From: Bacteroidales bacterium | Lineage (GTDB): Bacteria; Bacteroidota; Bacteroidia; Bacteroidales; VadinHA17 | DNA length: 64,000 bases | Direction: 5' to 3' | NCBI GenBank assembly: GCA_029210565.1 | Contig: JARGFQ010000005.1 | Location: 163,045-227,044 of the forward strand | Shown: positions 1-7,447 of the stretch, piece after piece | Position numbering within the stretch: the first letter of the stretch is position 1 | How the letters are laid out: every line of letters begins with the position of its first letter | Notes under the pieces: model-generated | Database searches by the model: none | What the model was told of the DNA's origin: nothing | Seen by the model: only the letters and a program-made list of their open reading frames with translations | Translations under genes and position numbers: made by a program

Positions 1-1
1 C

Positions 2-706
2 GATGATCTGAATAATCTTGAAACATTCTTCCGGACATGCGGGGCGATGAGATGCAGTGACATTGAGAGGCTGTATGCTAAGAAGGTTAACGGTAACCCC
101 AGGGACCGAGTGCTGATTAATAAAGTATTTGCTCTGCTTGATGATACCGGTTGCTCCGGTGAAGACTTCTATTACAGCATAGCCCTCAAGCTCTTTGCAA
201 ATGACAGGTCTGCCGCCAATGCCGTCAGGCTGGCCGAGCTGAATGCAGCCAGAAACAACCTTGAGAGAGCCGTAGCCTATTTCACCGAGGCATACAACTG
301 CGACACCACAAGTGCAGTCAGGTCAGAGGTGATCCTGAGGGTGGCGGAGATGGAACTGGCCCGTGGCAACAGACAGGCGGCCCGTGATCGGGCTGAGCAT
401 GCTTTTCAGCTCAACAAAAGAAATGCTGGCGCACTGATGCTTCTTGCCGAATGCTATGCGGGGGCCGAGCTTGGAAACACATTTGACAATCACACCGCCT
501 ACTGGGTGGCTGTCGACTACCTGGAGGCGGCCATAAAGGTTGATCCTTCGCTTCGGAAGGAGGCGGAGGCTAAGATAAAAGCTTACTCACAGCTCTTTCC
601 GACAAAGGAGGAGTGTTTTTACCGTAGGATCCTTGACGAAGGCATCGTATTCAACGTCGGCAGCTGGATCAGTGAGGTGACCAGGGTCAGATTCCGTCGG
701 GAGTAA
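2..706 (+). CDS. TPR-repeat protein, C-terminal part (5' end outside window)
   Basis: The frame is open from the first full codon at base 2 and stops with TAA at 704-706. An in-frame ATG at 47 exists, but the codons before it read as normal protein, so the gene almost certainly starts upstream of the window. The product is helical and rich in Ala, Leu and Glu, with tetratricopeptide-like units (for example residues around NNLERAVAYFTEAYNCD and NRQAARDRAEHAFQLNKRNAGALMLLAECY), which act as protein-protein interaction scaffolds. Large TPR proteins of this kind are common in Bacteroidota, often exported, but no signal peptide can be judged from the fragment. Its specific role is unknown. Confidence 0.75.
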   Translation, partial: DDLNNLETFFRTCGAMRCSDIERLYAKKVNGNPRDRVLINKVFALLDDTGCSGEDFYYSIALKLFANDRSAANAVRLAELNAARNNLERAVAYFTEAYNCDTTSAVRSEVILRVAEMELARGNRQAARDRAEHAFQLNKRNAGALMLLAECYAGAELGNTFDNHTAYWVAVDYLEAAIKVDPSLRKEAEAKIKAYSQLFPTKEECFYRRILDEGIVFNVGSWISEVTRVRFRRE

Positions 707-829
707 CCTGGTATTCTTCTCATAAACCGGCAATTGGCAGACTTACTGCTTCGGTGATCTGCAGGTGGCTAAAGCCTTTGTTTAGCGCTGAAGCCTTATT
801 TTGTTCAACACGTCTTCTGTGCTGCTGTC

Positions 830-1546
830 TCATCCGACAGTTACATTAAACAGATATCCCACCAGGGCCGTCAGGCCCATTGCGACAGTGCCCCAGAAAG
901 AAATCCTGATGATGGCTTTGGTCACGCTTGAGCCTCCCGTTCTGGCTGCCAGGGAACCCAGAATGATGAGAAAGAAGATGGCAAATCCATAAAGAGAGTA
1001 TTCCATACTTTTCATGGGCAGAAACAGAGTCACCAGGAAAGGCATAATGCCGCCTATTGTAAATGCGGCTCCTGAAGCAAACGCTGCCTGGATTGGTTTC
1101 GCCTGGCTAATTTCATTAATACCCAGTTCATCCCTGACATGTGCGGCTAATGCATCATTGGCCGTCAGTTCCTTCGCTACCTGATGAGCGGTTTCTTTTT
1201 TAAGGCCTCGTTTTTCATAAATTCCCGCCAATCGTTGTAACTCCAGTTCAGGCATTTCTTCCAATTCCTGTTTCTCTCTTTCAATATCAGCATGCTCCAC
1301 ATCCGTCTGAGAGCTCACAGAAACGTATTCCCCTGCCGCCATCGATAATGCCCCTGCAACCAATCCTGCCAGTGCCGCCAGTATTACCGGTTCCCGTGTA
1401 TTACTTGCCGCTGCAACGCCGATGGCAATACTTGCTGTCGATAAGATTCCGTCATTTGCTCCAAGTACTGCTGCTCTCAGCCAGTTACTTCGGGTAATGA
1501 AATGAGGGCTCAGATAGTCATCTGCCTGGTTTTTGTTTCCTTTCAT
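830..1546 (-). CDS. VIT1/CCC1-family Fe/Mn transporter
   Basis: The 238-residue membrane protein matches the VIT1/CCC1 family, which moves Fe(II) or Mn(II) out of the cytoplasm, usually by proton exchange. The N-terminal family signature ANDGILSTASI follows a short soluble tail. Two helices (about residues 44-75) precede a charged, Glu-rich cytosolic segment (about 85-145, with EREKQELEEMPELELQRLAGIY-type sequence) that binds metal in this family, and three more hydrophobic segments close the protein. Length is typical. The start is ATG at 1546. It stands alone, transcribed towards the TPR gene, so its metal cannot be inferred from neighbours. Confidence 0.88.
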   Translation of the reverse strand: MKGNKNQADDYLSPHFITRSNWLRAAVLGANDGILSTASIAIGVAAASNTREPVILAALAGLVAGALSMAAGEYVSVSSQTDVEHADIEREKQELEEMPELELQRLAGIYEKRGLKKETAHQVAKELTANDALAAHVRDELGINEISQAKPIQAAFASGAAFTIGGIMPFLVTLFLPMKSMEYSLYGFAIFFLIILGSLAARTGGSSVTKAIIRISFWGTVAMGLTALVGYLFNVTVG

Positions 1547-1716
1547 TTTTCGGAATTTGTCACTGTTCTGAAACCAAGTATTTATAGACAGGGAAGGTAG
1601 TTATAAACCAGCAAAAGTCAAAGCCGGCAGCCTCAGGATGGCCCGTCGGATTTTGACGGCAGAATTATGCATATGGACAGGCATTCCATCCTGAACCGAC
1701 TCTTATTCCTTTGGTT

Positions 1717-2139
1717 TTATTCGATACTTTTTACGGATGCCAGGAATTCACCGGCAGTCATGACAGGAAGTTTACTCTCTTTAAAATCAGGTTGATTCCT
1801 TGTGATAATCAACTCCTGTTCGTTTGCTGTGGCAGTATAATATTGAATGGCATCTTCAAAATCGTGAAAATCTGAGTTCAGTGCCAGATCGGCAATTTTA
1901 TCTTCGAACGGCAGAACATATACCAATACCTTAAACTTCCTCAATATTATCCGGACTTCGGCTGGCGGGAGATGTCTTGAGAGGATGTAATTTGTGTCAG
2001 CCAGGCAAAGCGCCGAAATGTAGAGTTTAATTTCATTCTTATCCGCAAGGGAAAACAGTTTGGCTGCTTCGTTGTAAAATGGCATTCTCTGAGCCAACAG
2101 ATCAATTACTATGTTGGTATCAAGAAATACTCTTTTCAT
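1717..2139 (-). CDS. PIN-domain ribonuclease toxin (VapC-like)
   Basis: A 140-residue PIN-domain protein. The first acidic residue of the metal site is in FLDTNIVIDLL near the N-terminus. Later acidic residues appear in ALCLADTNYI and in the SDFHDFEDAIQYYTA segment, where PIN domains carry the D/E pair that binds Mg2+ for RNA cleavage. The ATG overlaps the stop codon of the upstream antitoxin gene by four bases (ATGA), typical of a translationally coupled toxin-antitoxin operon. The closest description is a VapC-like toxin; the RNA target is unknown. Confidence 0.85.
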   Translation of the reverse strand: MKRVFLDTNIVIDLLAQRMPFYNEAAKLFSLADKNEIKLYISALCLADTNYILSRHLPPAEVRIILRKFKVLVYVLPFEDKIADLALNSDFHDFEDAIQYYTATANEQELIITRNQPDFKESKLPVMTAGEFLASVKSIE

Positions 2140-2381
2140 GAATACTTTCGATTAAGGTAGTCAGAGCGCTCTTTCTTGTAATCAAAATCTTCAGGCACTC
2201 TGATGACACCGCTCAGGCTCTTCACCAGGGGTGTGATTTCAAGATCATCGGGATCTTCTGTTGTTACAGAGTCGAGGTAAGATTCAATAAGCCTTGAAAG
2301 GCTCGTCCTGCGATGTCTGGCATATCTTTTTGCCCGGATTATCACTCCGTGGTCAAGTTTTATTGTCAGTTTTGTGTCCAT
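2136..2381 (-). CDS. Antitoxin, DUF6364-like ribbon-helix-helix
   Basis: An 81-residue protein if started at ATG 2381; an upstream ATG at 2402 would add seven residues but gives a poor N-terminus. It begins MDTKLTIKLDHGVIIRAKRYA, a strand followed by a helix as in ribbon-helix-helix DNA-binding antitoxins, followed by SLSRLIESYLDSV. The C-terminal half is acidic and probably wraps the toxin. It matches the DUF6364 group often paired with PIN toxins. It is first in the operon and coupled to the toxin by an ATGA overlap, and should bind the AT-rich sequence upstream (2382-2470) to autoregulate; no operator could be pinned down. Confidence 0.78.
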   Translation of the reverse strand: MDTKLTIKLDHGVIIRAKRYARHRRTSLSRLIESYLDSVTTEDPDDLEITPLVKSLSGVIRVPEDFDYKKERSDYLNRKYS

Positions 2382-2792
2382 TGTTGCCTTGTGTACGTAC
2401 AAACATACATCAAATATACGTATAAAGCAAATATTTCAACAAAATATACTCGTACCATTCCCAAAATATATCTTTTCTACACTTCGATTGGTCAAAATCA
2501 CCGAATCGACAACTTTCATTATTTCGGGTATATATTGATCAGATAGCCAGGAATATAGGCTGACACCTTTACCGGATAGTCCCTGATTCCCTCTTTTCAC
2601 CGTAAAAATTGACCTCTTTTTGACGAAGATCCTTATTCCTTCCTTGAACGGTTTGAGTCAGTCAATGGAGCACTCTGATTTTTTGATCAATGTGTCCAAG
2701 AATTGCCTCAAAGTACCACTAGATGGGCATGAGGTACTTGTGTTGAAGAGGCCAGTGAAGTAACTTTGATCCGAAAGTCAAACCGAACAGCC
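2382..2792. other. Intergenic region between TA operon and glucosaminidase gene
   Basis: About 410 bases without a convincing gene. The first 90 bases next to the antitoxin start are AT-rich (repeated AAATATA-like tracts) and presumably hold the toxin-antitoxin promoter. A 7-bp inverted repeat, AAGTACC (2711-2717) and GGTACTT (2733-2739), lies upstream of the glucosaminidase gene and may be an operator or a weak hairpin. Short open frames here have no coding character. Confidence 0.4.
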
Positions 2793-3413
2793 ATGAAGAC
2801 ATTCAAGCATATTTCTTCAGGTTTACGCGTTGCATCCGGGTATTGGATAGCCTTCCGGGGTTTAAAGTTCTGGAAGGTGACAAGCGGGTCTGCCACGCGG
2901 GCGATTATACTTGGCACGATATTCCTTCTGGGATCCGCCGAGGTTCCCGGTGGGAGGGCAATGATTACAGAGGCAATGAGGTCACAGTCGGACAGGTCAT
3001 TCTTCTATTACCAGCTCAGGCATATGCCGTTCAGTGAGGAGCTGCTGAAGTCATGTCTTGAGTACGAAGGAATAATTTACCGGGATGTTGTACTGTTGCA
3101 ATCGAAGCTGGAAACGGGAAATTTTACCTCTGACATTTTTCGCAACGGCAACAACCTGTTCGGGATGAAGTATCCGGGTCTGAGGCCAACGGTAGCAACA
3201 GGGATTTACAAGGAGCACGCGCAGTATGCACACTGGTCAGATTCCGTCATCGACTATGCCCTGTGGCAGAAGTATTACCTGTCGCGAGGTTACAGGATTG
3301 GAAGCGAGATTGACAGCGATTTCTACCTCGTCTTCCTCAATTGTATCCCGTACGCCGAGGATCCCCGTTATGTCCCCAAGCTGGTGGCACTCTCTCAAAG
3401 GGATAAAACATAA
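2793..3413 (+). CDS. Glucosaminidase-domain protein (peptidoglycan hydrolase-like)
   Basis: I start it at ATG 2793 (206 residues) rather than the upstream TTG at 2766. A basic N-terminal stretch of about 35 residues precedes one hydrophobic segment (AIILGTIFLLGSA), so it is probably exported or membrane-anchored. The rest resembles the mannosyl-glycoprotein endo-beta-N-acetylglucosaminidase family. Typical pieces are VVLLQSKLETGNFTS, with the Glu expected in the active site, NGNNLFGMKYP, and a C-terminal YALWQKYYLSRGY motif. Such enzymes cut GlcNAc-MurNAc bonds in peptidoglycan. It lacks LysM or SH3 wall-binding modules. It stands alone between divergent or convergent neighbours. Confidence 0.75.
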   Translation: MKTFKHISSGLRVASGYWIAFRGLKFWKVTSGSATRAIILGTIFLLGSAEVPGGRAMITEAMRSQSDRSFFYYQLRHMPFSEELLKSCLEYEGIIYRDVVLLQSKLETGNFTSDIFRNGNNLFGMKYPGLRPTVATGIYKEHAQYAHWSDSVIDYALWQKYYLSRGYRIGSEIDSDFYLVFLNCIPYAEDPRYVPKLVALSQRDKT

Positions 3414-3483
3414 AAGCGACAAACGATTCACAACTTGAAGAATTACTGGCTCATCAGGGGATCTGGCGGTCATTGTTATATCA

Positions 3484-4230
3484 TTACTCTTCTTTCGGAA
3501 TCAGATAACCTATTGGCATGACTGCAATTGGAGTTTCAGAATCCGGCATGTCCAGAGCCACCTTCATCGGCTCTTCCCTGATGGCCCCGATCAGGACAGT
3601 TCCGATCCCCAGGGTATTGCACTGCAGGTAGATATTCTGACATACAGCTCCGCTTTCAATATAGACATATTGGGTTGCCCTTGCCTTATACTTATATTCT
3701 GTCCTGCCAAAATTTGCTGCGATAATTATGCATACCTGTCCGTTCTTTATGGCAATTTGATTTAGTGCTGCCTTTCTGACATCTTCTCTTTTGTCGCCGT
3801 CCATAACCTTGACAATAGTATGGTTCAGTGCTTTGTATTTGTAGAGGCCCGGATCAAGACTCTCTACATTTCCGACGGCAATATAAAGTTCAATAGGGAA
3901 GAGAGCTCCTGCCGAAGGTGCAGTACGAACTCCGCCAAACCATTTTTCTCCGATAAACCATCTTGGCATAGTGTCAATCTCCCATGTAACGCCTTGGGCC
4001 GCCCAGAGTATCTGTGACAGATCTTCGAGTTTGATGGCATCCTGCAGGAACACTCTTTCTGATCTTCTTGTCAGCAGGGCATTCTCAACAGATGTATTGC
4101 TGTCGAAGGAGGGAGTAGGAAGCTGAATGGCCAGATTTTCCTGTGCCACCGGATTCTCCATGGCCACTTCCTGTGATGTGGCCAAAACGACGACTCCAAG
4201 GAAGGACAGTAGAGTTAATAGTCTTTTCAT
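3484..4230 (-). CDS. Exported SagB/ThcOx-type nitroreductase-family protein
   Basis: A 248-residue nitroreductase-fold protein of the SagB/ThcOx subgroup, FMN-dependent oxidoreductases known for oxidising azoline rings in peptide natural products. It starts with a clear signal peptide (MKRLLTLLSFLGVVVLATSQ), so it acts outside the cytoplasm, unlike classical SagB. Family features are the early RRSERVF segment (FMN phosphate contacts), SQILWAAQGV, TAPSAGALFPIELYIAV and the late GAVCQNIYLQCNTLGIGTVLIGA region. No precursor peptide, cyclodehydratase or radical-SAM gene is nearby, so a RiPP role is unsupported. Similar exported proteins occur in many anaerobes; the substrate is unknown. Confidence 0.82.
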   Translation of the reverse strand: MKRLLTLLSFLGVVVLATSQEVAMENPVAQENLAIQLPTPSFDSNTSVENALLTRRSERVFLQDAIKLEDLSQILWAAQGVTWEIDTMPRWFIGEKWFGGVRTAPSAGALFPIELYIAVGNVESLDPGLYKYKALNHTIVKVMDGDKREDVRKAALNQIAIKNGQVCIIIAANFGRTEYKYKARATQYVYIESGAVCQNIYLQCNTLGIGTVLIGAIREEPMKVALDMPDSETPIAVMPIGYLIPKEE

Positions 4231-4353
4231 ATCTAAGAGGTTTTAGAGGTGATATAATTACATAATATGATTTTCTGAATAATTTGATTATTAGCCACAG
4301 GTATAAAGTTATATCATCCACAAGCATATGTCAAGTTCGATATCTTTTTGGTG

Positions 4354-4400
4354 AAAGGCTTTTCTCTGCGTCCCAAAATGTTTTCTATGCGTCCTGGTCT
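4354..4400. repeat. Copy 1 of a dispersed intergenic motif
   Basis: The stretch carries AAAGGCTTTTCTCTGCGT (4354-4371), followed by a related TTTTCTATGCGTCC (4381-4394). The same 18 bp recur exactly at 9971-9988 and its last 13 bp at 9141-9153. It sits 124-141 bp upstream of the ATG of the exported nitroreductase on the minus strand. Function is unknown. Confidence 0.6.
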
Positions 4401-4479
4401 ATTTGTATAAGATGAGTTTACAACGTAAATTTGACCGGTGTCCATTTTTCATGAAAATCATCATTAGACCTGTAACGGC

Positions 4480-4797
4480 ATGAGTTCAGCAAGAAAATCA
4501 CGAAGGTTTCCGTCCGGATGGATAATACTCATCCTATCCCTGGCACTTCTTTTTGTCACAAACCCCTCTGAACAGCAGTTCACCTCGTTCCTGAAGGACA
4601 AGATTCAGAAGCAGGCCGAGGGTGATGAAACCCTGACAGGCAACCTGACCAGATTACTTGCTGGTCCGGCAGCTTCGCTGGCCGGAATGGGAGCCGTCAG
4701 GAAAGACTACTACCTGTTTTCAACATTTCAACTGGAATTGCCCGGGGAGGAATCACTTTACCTGGGAGCTCTGGATCATTTCGTTAAACTGAAGTAA
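4480..4797 (+). CDS. DUF4359-like small membrane-anchored protein
   Basis: A 105-residue protein with a basic N-terminus and one transmembrane helix (about residues 13-26, WIILILSLALLFV) followed at once by TNPSEQQFTSFLKDKI, the signature of DUF4359 proteins. The C-terminal part ends in KDYYLFSTFQLELP and LGALDHFVKL, probably a small extracytoplasmic domain. Function is not known in this family. Its TAA stop shares a base with the ATG of the following nitroreductase gene (TAATG at 4795-4799), so the two are probably translated together. Confidence 0.72.
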   Translation: MSSARKSRRFPSGWIILILSLALLFVTNPSEQQFTSFLKDKIQKQAEGDETLTGNLTRLLAGPAASLAGMGAVRKDYYLFSTFQLELPGEESLYLGALDHFVKLK

Positions 4798-5327
4798 TGC
4801 CTTTTGATATGGAATTCACAGAATTGATCAACACACGCGAGAGCATCCGCAGTTATGATCCTTCGAAGCCTGTCCCTGAGGAGACCCTGAGAAAAATCCT
4901 CGAAGCGGGGCGACTTGCTCTGTCGGCAGCCAACAGGCAGCCGTGGAGGTTTCTGCTGATATCCTCACCCGCGATGCTTGAGAAGGTCAGGGGTTGTTAC
5001 GGTCGCGAATGGTTCCATGACGCCCCTCATGTAGTGGCGGTAGTCGGGATGAAGGACCAGGCATGGGTCAGGAGCCATGACGGATATAACGCAGTGGAGA
5101 CCGATGCCGCCATTGCCATGACGCATATCATCCTCGCAGCTGAGAATGAGGGTGTGGGAGCATGCTGGATTGCCAACTATGATCCCGTAAAACTCAGGGA
5201 GGCGCTTGACGTCACCGGGGATCAGGAGGTCTTCGGCATCACCCCCCTGGGCTATCCCCGCCCTGATTTCAGGAAGTCGGGGATCAAGAAAAGAAAAACC
5301 CCTGATGAAGTTGGCAGGATTCTCTGA
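4797..5327 (+). CDS. Nitroreductase family protein (FMN-dependent)
   Basis: A compact 176-residue cytoplasmic nitroreductase. It has the N-terminal ELINTRESIRSYDP motif whose basic residues hold the FMN phosphate, then AGRLALSAANRQPWRFLLIS, the usual flavin-binding SPSAxNxQPW-like stretch, a DAAIAMTHIILAAENEGVGACWI helix, and a C-terminal PLGYP turn. Members reduce nitro groups, quinones or enones with NAD(P)H; the physiological substrate cannot be told. It is translationally coupled to the DUF4359 gene. It is distinct in sequence from the exported SagB-type paralogue at 3484-4230. Confidence 0.88.
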   Translation: MPFDMEFTELINTRESIRSYDPSKPVPEETLRKILEAGRLALSAANRQPWRFLLISSPAMLEKVRGCYGREWFHDAPHVVAVVGMKDQAWVRSHDGYNAVETDAAIAMTHIILAAENEGVGACWIANYDPVKLREALDVTGDQEVFGITPLGYPRPDFRKSGIKKRKTPDEVGRIL

Positions 5328-5526
5328 TTTAAACAGCAGGATAGCATACACTGATTCAGCATTACCGGGGGCTTCCCGAGTCTGTCCCGGATTGCAGTTC
5401 TGAACGGGTTTGGTTATCTTTATACTCGGATCATAGCTGCGCAGAATAAATGTTATCCTCTTCCCGGGAAATGGAACAACTTAATAATCAGATAAAAATA
5501 GTTGCACGAATCAAAAATAACAATAG

Positions 5527-6186
5527 ATGAATATTGACGGATTCAGAATTCTTGACTGTGCATTGGTCGCCATAGCCACAGGCGTGAAAGCGCAGACACT
5601 CAGGGAGCTGCGCGACAAGTTGAAAACCGCGCATCCCGGATGCTTTTTCTATCACTTCTGGGGGGGTCTGTTGAACCCCCATTTTGACGACCCGGAATTT
5701 CAGAATGATTTTGCAGTCTGGGCATCCAGGAGCCTTAATGATTCAAGGATGTCGGAGAAGTTTGCTGTAATAGATCCGTATGCTTTTGAAAACATTGAAG
5801 ATGTGCGCCAGGAATTGATAGAAGTCATTGAAGAGCGCTTGTCACAGACGGAAATTGTTCCGTGGGCGAAGACAGGGCATGAGTTTCATTTTATCCGTTC
5901 GCAGATGGTGGTCTTCGATACCGGCGTAACCTTTCTGGAACCGACTGAGATGCTTCATGCAATACCCGGTATGTCGTTGGGAAGCATCTTTTATCATTTC
6001 ATAGACGCCCGGCGACGTACAGAGGAAAGGAAGAACGATCTCTCATTATGGCTTGCCGCTTTTGGAGATACGTATGAAAAACTGATAGAAGATCTTGACA
6101 ACATTGATCCGTTTTTTATTTCTCTGACCAGGATGCGACGTGAGATCACTCTTGCATTCAACAAACATTTAAAAGAAGATGCCTGA
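5527..6186 (+). CDS. DUF5752 family protein, partner of TreT-like glycosyltransferase
   Basis: A 219-residue soluble protein of the DUF5752 type. The middle has a Trp/His/Phe-rich run (GCFFYHFWGGLLNPHFDDPEF) and a second one (GSIFYHFIDARRR), suggesting a ligand or metal pocket, but no enzymatic motif is recognised. Its TGA stop overlaps the ATG of the glycosyltransferase gene (TGATG at 6184-6188). DUF5752 genes commonly sit just before trehalose-synthase-like glycosyltransferases, so a regulatory or accessory role in trehalose or glycogen metabolism is inferred. It opens the three-gene storage-sugar unit. Confidence 0.75.
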   Translation: MNIDGFRILDCALVAIATGVKAQTLRELRDKLKTAHPGCFFYHFWGGLLNPHFDDPEFQNDFAVWASRSLNDSRMSEKFAVIDPYAFENIEDVRQELIEVIEERLSQTEIVPWAKTGHEFHFIRSQMVVFDTGVTFLEPTEMLHAIPGMSLGSIFYHFIDARRRTEERKNDLSLWLAAFGDTYEKLIEDLDNIDPFFISLTRMRREITLAFNKHLKEDA

Positions 6187-7436
6187 TGGAAAGTTTGCTG
6201 GAACAATATGCCGGGATAGTAGGCAATGAAGTTATTGACCACCTGAGGCAGCTTGCCGGGCCATTGAGGGGAATTAAGATCCTTCATGTCAACTCAACGA
6301 AGGAAGGAGGCGGTGTGGCGGAGATTCTGAACAGACTTATCCCACTGAAGAGAGAGCTGGGTATTGATGCTGAATGGGAGATCGTTACCGGTGATAAGGA
6401 CTTCTATCAGTGCACAAAGAAGATGCATAACTCACTGCAGGGTAACCGTGATGATATCTCTCCTTCTTTGCTTGAGACATATGAGAAGACCAATGTCCTT
6501 AATTATGAGAGACTTCGTGACAAGCTTCTGGGAGCGGACGTGGTGTTCATTCATGATCCGCAGCCGGCAGCGATGATCAGCCACTGCAGTGACAGACGTA
6601 ACAGGTGGCTGTGGAGGTGCCATATTGACGTCAGCCGGCCTTACCGTCCTGTATGGAAATACCTGCGCGAATACATAAAGCAATATGATGCAAGCATATG
6701 GTCGTTATCTGACTTTGCCCAGCCGCTGGAGCAACCGATGTACCTCATACCCCCGAGTATCGATCCTCTCAGTGAGAAGAACATGGCTCTCCCCGAAAAG
6801 GAGATAAAGGAATACCTCAGGTCGTTTGGTATCTCCCGCGATATACCTGTACTTACACAGGTGTCAAGGTTTGACCGCTTCAAGGATCCCATAGGTGTGA
6901 TAGAGAGTTACCGGCTTGTAAAGAAGTACGTTCCCGTGCAGCTGGTGCTTGCCGGCGGTGGCGCGTCAGACGATCCTGAAGGCGAACAGGTACTAAACGA
7001 GGTAAAGGCCTTTGCCGGTGAAGATCCCATGATACATGTTCTTGAACTGCCACCTGACGCCCACAGAGCCATAAATGCTTTGCAGAGAGGATCAGATATC
7101 ATTCTGCAGAAATCGCTGAAAGAGGGTTTCGGGCTTACAGTTACCGAAGCACTCTGGAAAGGAAAGCCTGTGATAGGCGGTGATACCGGCGGCATTAAAC
7201 TCCAGGTGATTGACCACTTCTCAGGCTTCAGGGTCACCACGCCAGAAGGAGCCTCAATGCGTATACGTTACCTGCTGAAACATCCTGAGATAAGAAAAAC
7301 GATAGGGAAGAATGCTAGACAGTTCGTTCTGGAGAACTATCTTATTACCAGGCAGCTGAGGGAGTATCTTACCCTGGTGGTAGGCATGATCTTTGGTTCC
7401 GAAGAGAAGATAGAACTGAGAATGCATGAGCGCTGA
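6186..7436 (+). CDS. GT4 glycosyltransferase, trehalose synthase (TreT)-like
   Basis: A 416-residue GT-B fold enzyme resembling trehalose glycosyltransferring synthase (TreT), which joins NDP-glucose and glucose to give trehalose. The N-terminal domain has ILHVNSTKEGGGVAEIL, a TreT-like opening. The C-terminal nucleotide-sugar domain has TQVSRFDRFKDPIGVIESY, LVLAGGG and KEGFGLTVTEALWKGKPVIG, containing the E-x7-E motif of GT4 enzymes. No signal peptide. It overlaps DUF5752 by one base, and eleven bases separate its stop from the glycogen synthase ATG. Trehalose is the best guess; another alpha-glucoside remains possible. Confidence 0.82.
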   Translation: MESLLEQYAGIVGNEVIDHLRQLAGPLRGIKILHVNSTKEGGGVAEILNRLIPLKRELGIDAEWEIVTGDKDFYQCTKKMHNSLQGNRDDISPSLLETYEKTNVLNYERLRDKLLGADVVFIHDPQPAAMISHCSDRRNRWLWRCHIDVSRPYRPVWKYLREYIKQYDASIWSLSDFAQPLEQPMYLIPPSIDPLSEKNMALPEKEIKEYLRSFGISRDIPVLTQVSRFDRFKDPIGVIESYRLVKKYVPVQLVLAGGGASDDPEGEQVLNEVKAFAGEDPMIHVLELPPDAHRAINALQRGSDIILQKSLKEGFGLTVTEALWKGKPVIGGDTGGIKLQVIDHFSGFRVTTPEGASMRIRYLLKHPEIRKTIGKNARQFVLENYLITRQLREYLTLVVGMIFGSEEKIELRMHER

Positions 7437-7447
7437 CGGATCCGTTG

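Noticed and set aside
3484..5327. RiPP biosynthetic cluster around the SagB-type and nitroreductase genes
   Set aside because: The two nitroreductase-fold genes are on opposite strands, and there is no precursor peptide, cyclodehydratase, radical-SAM or exporter gene.
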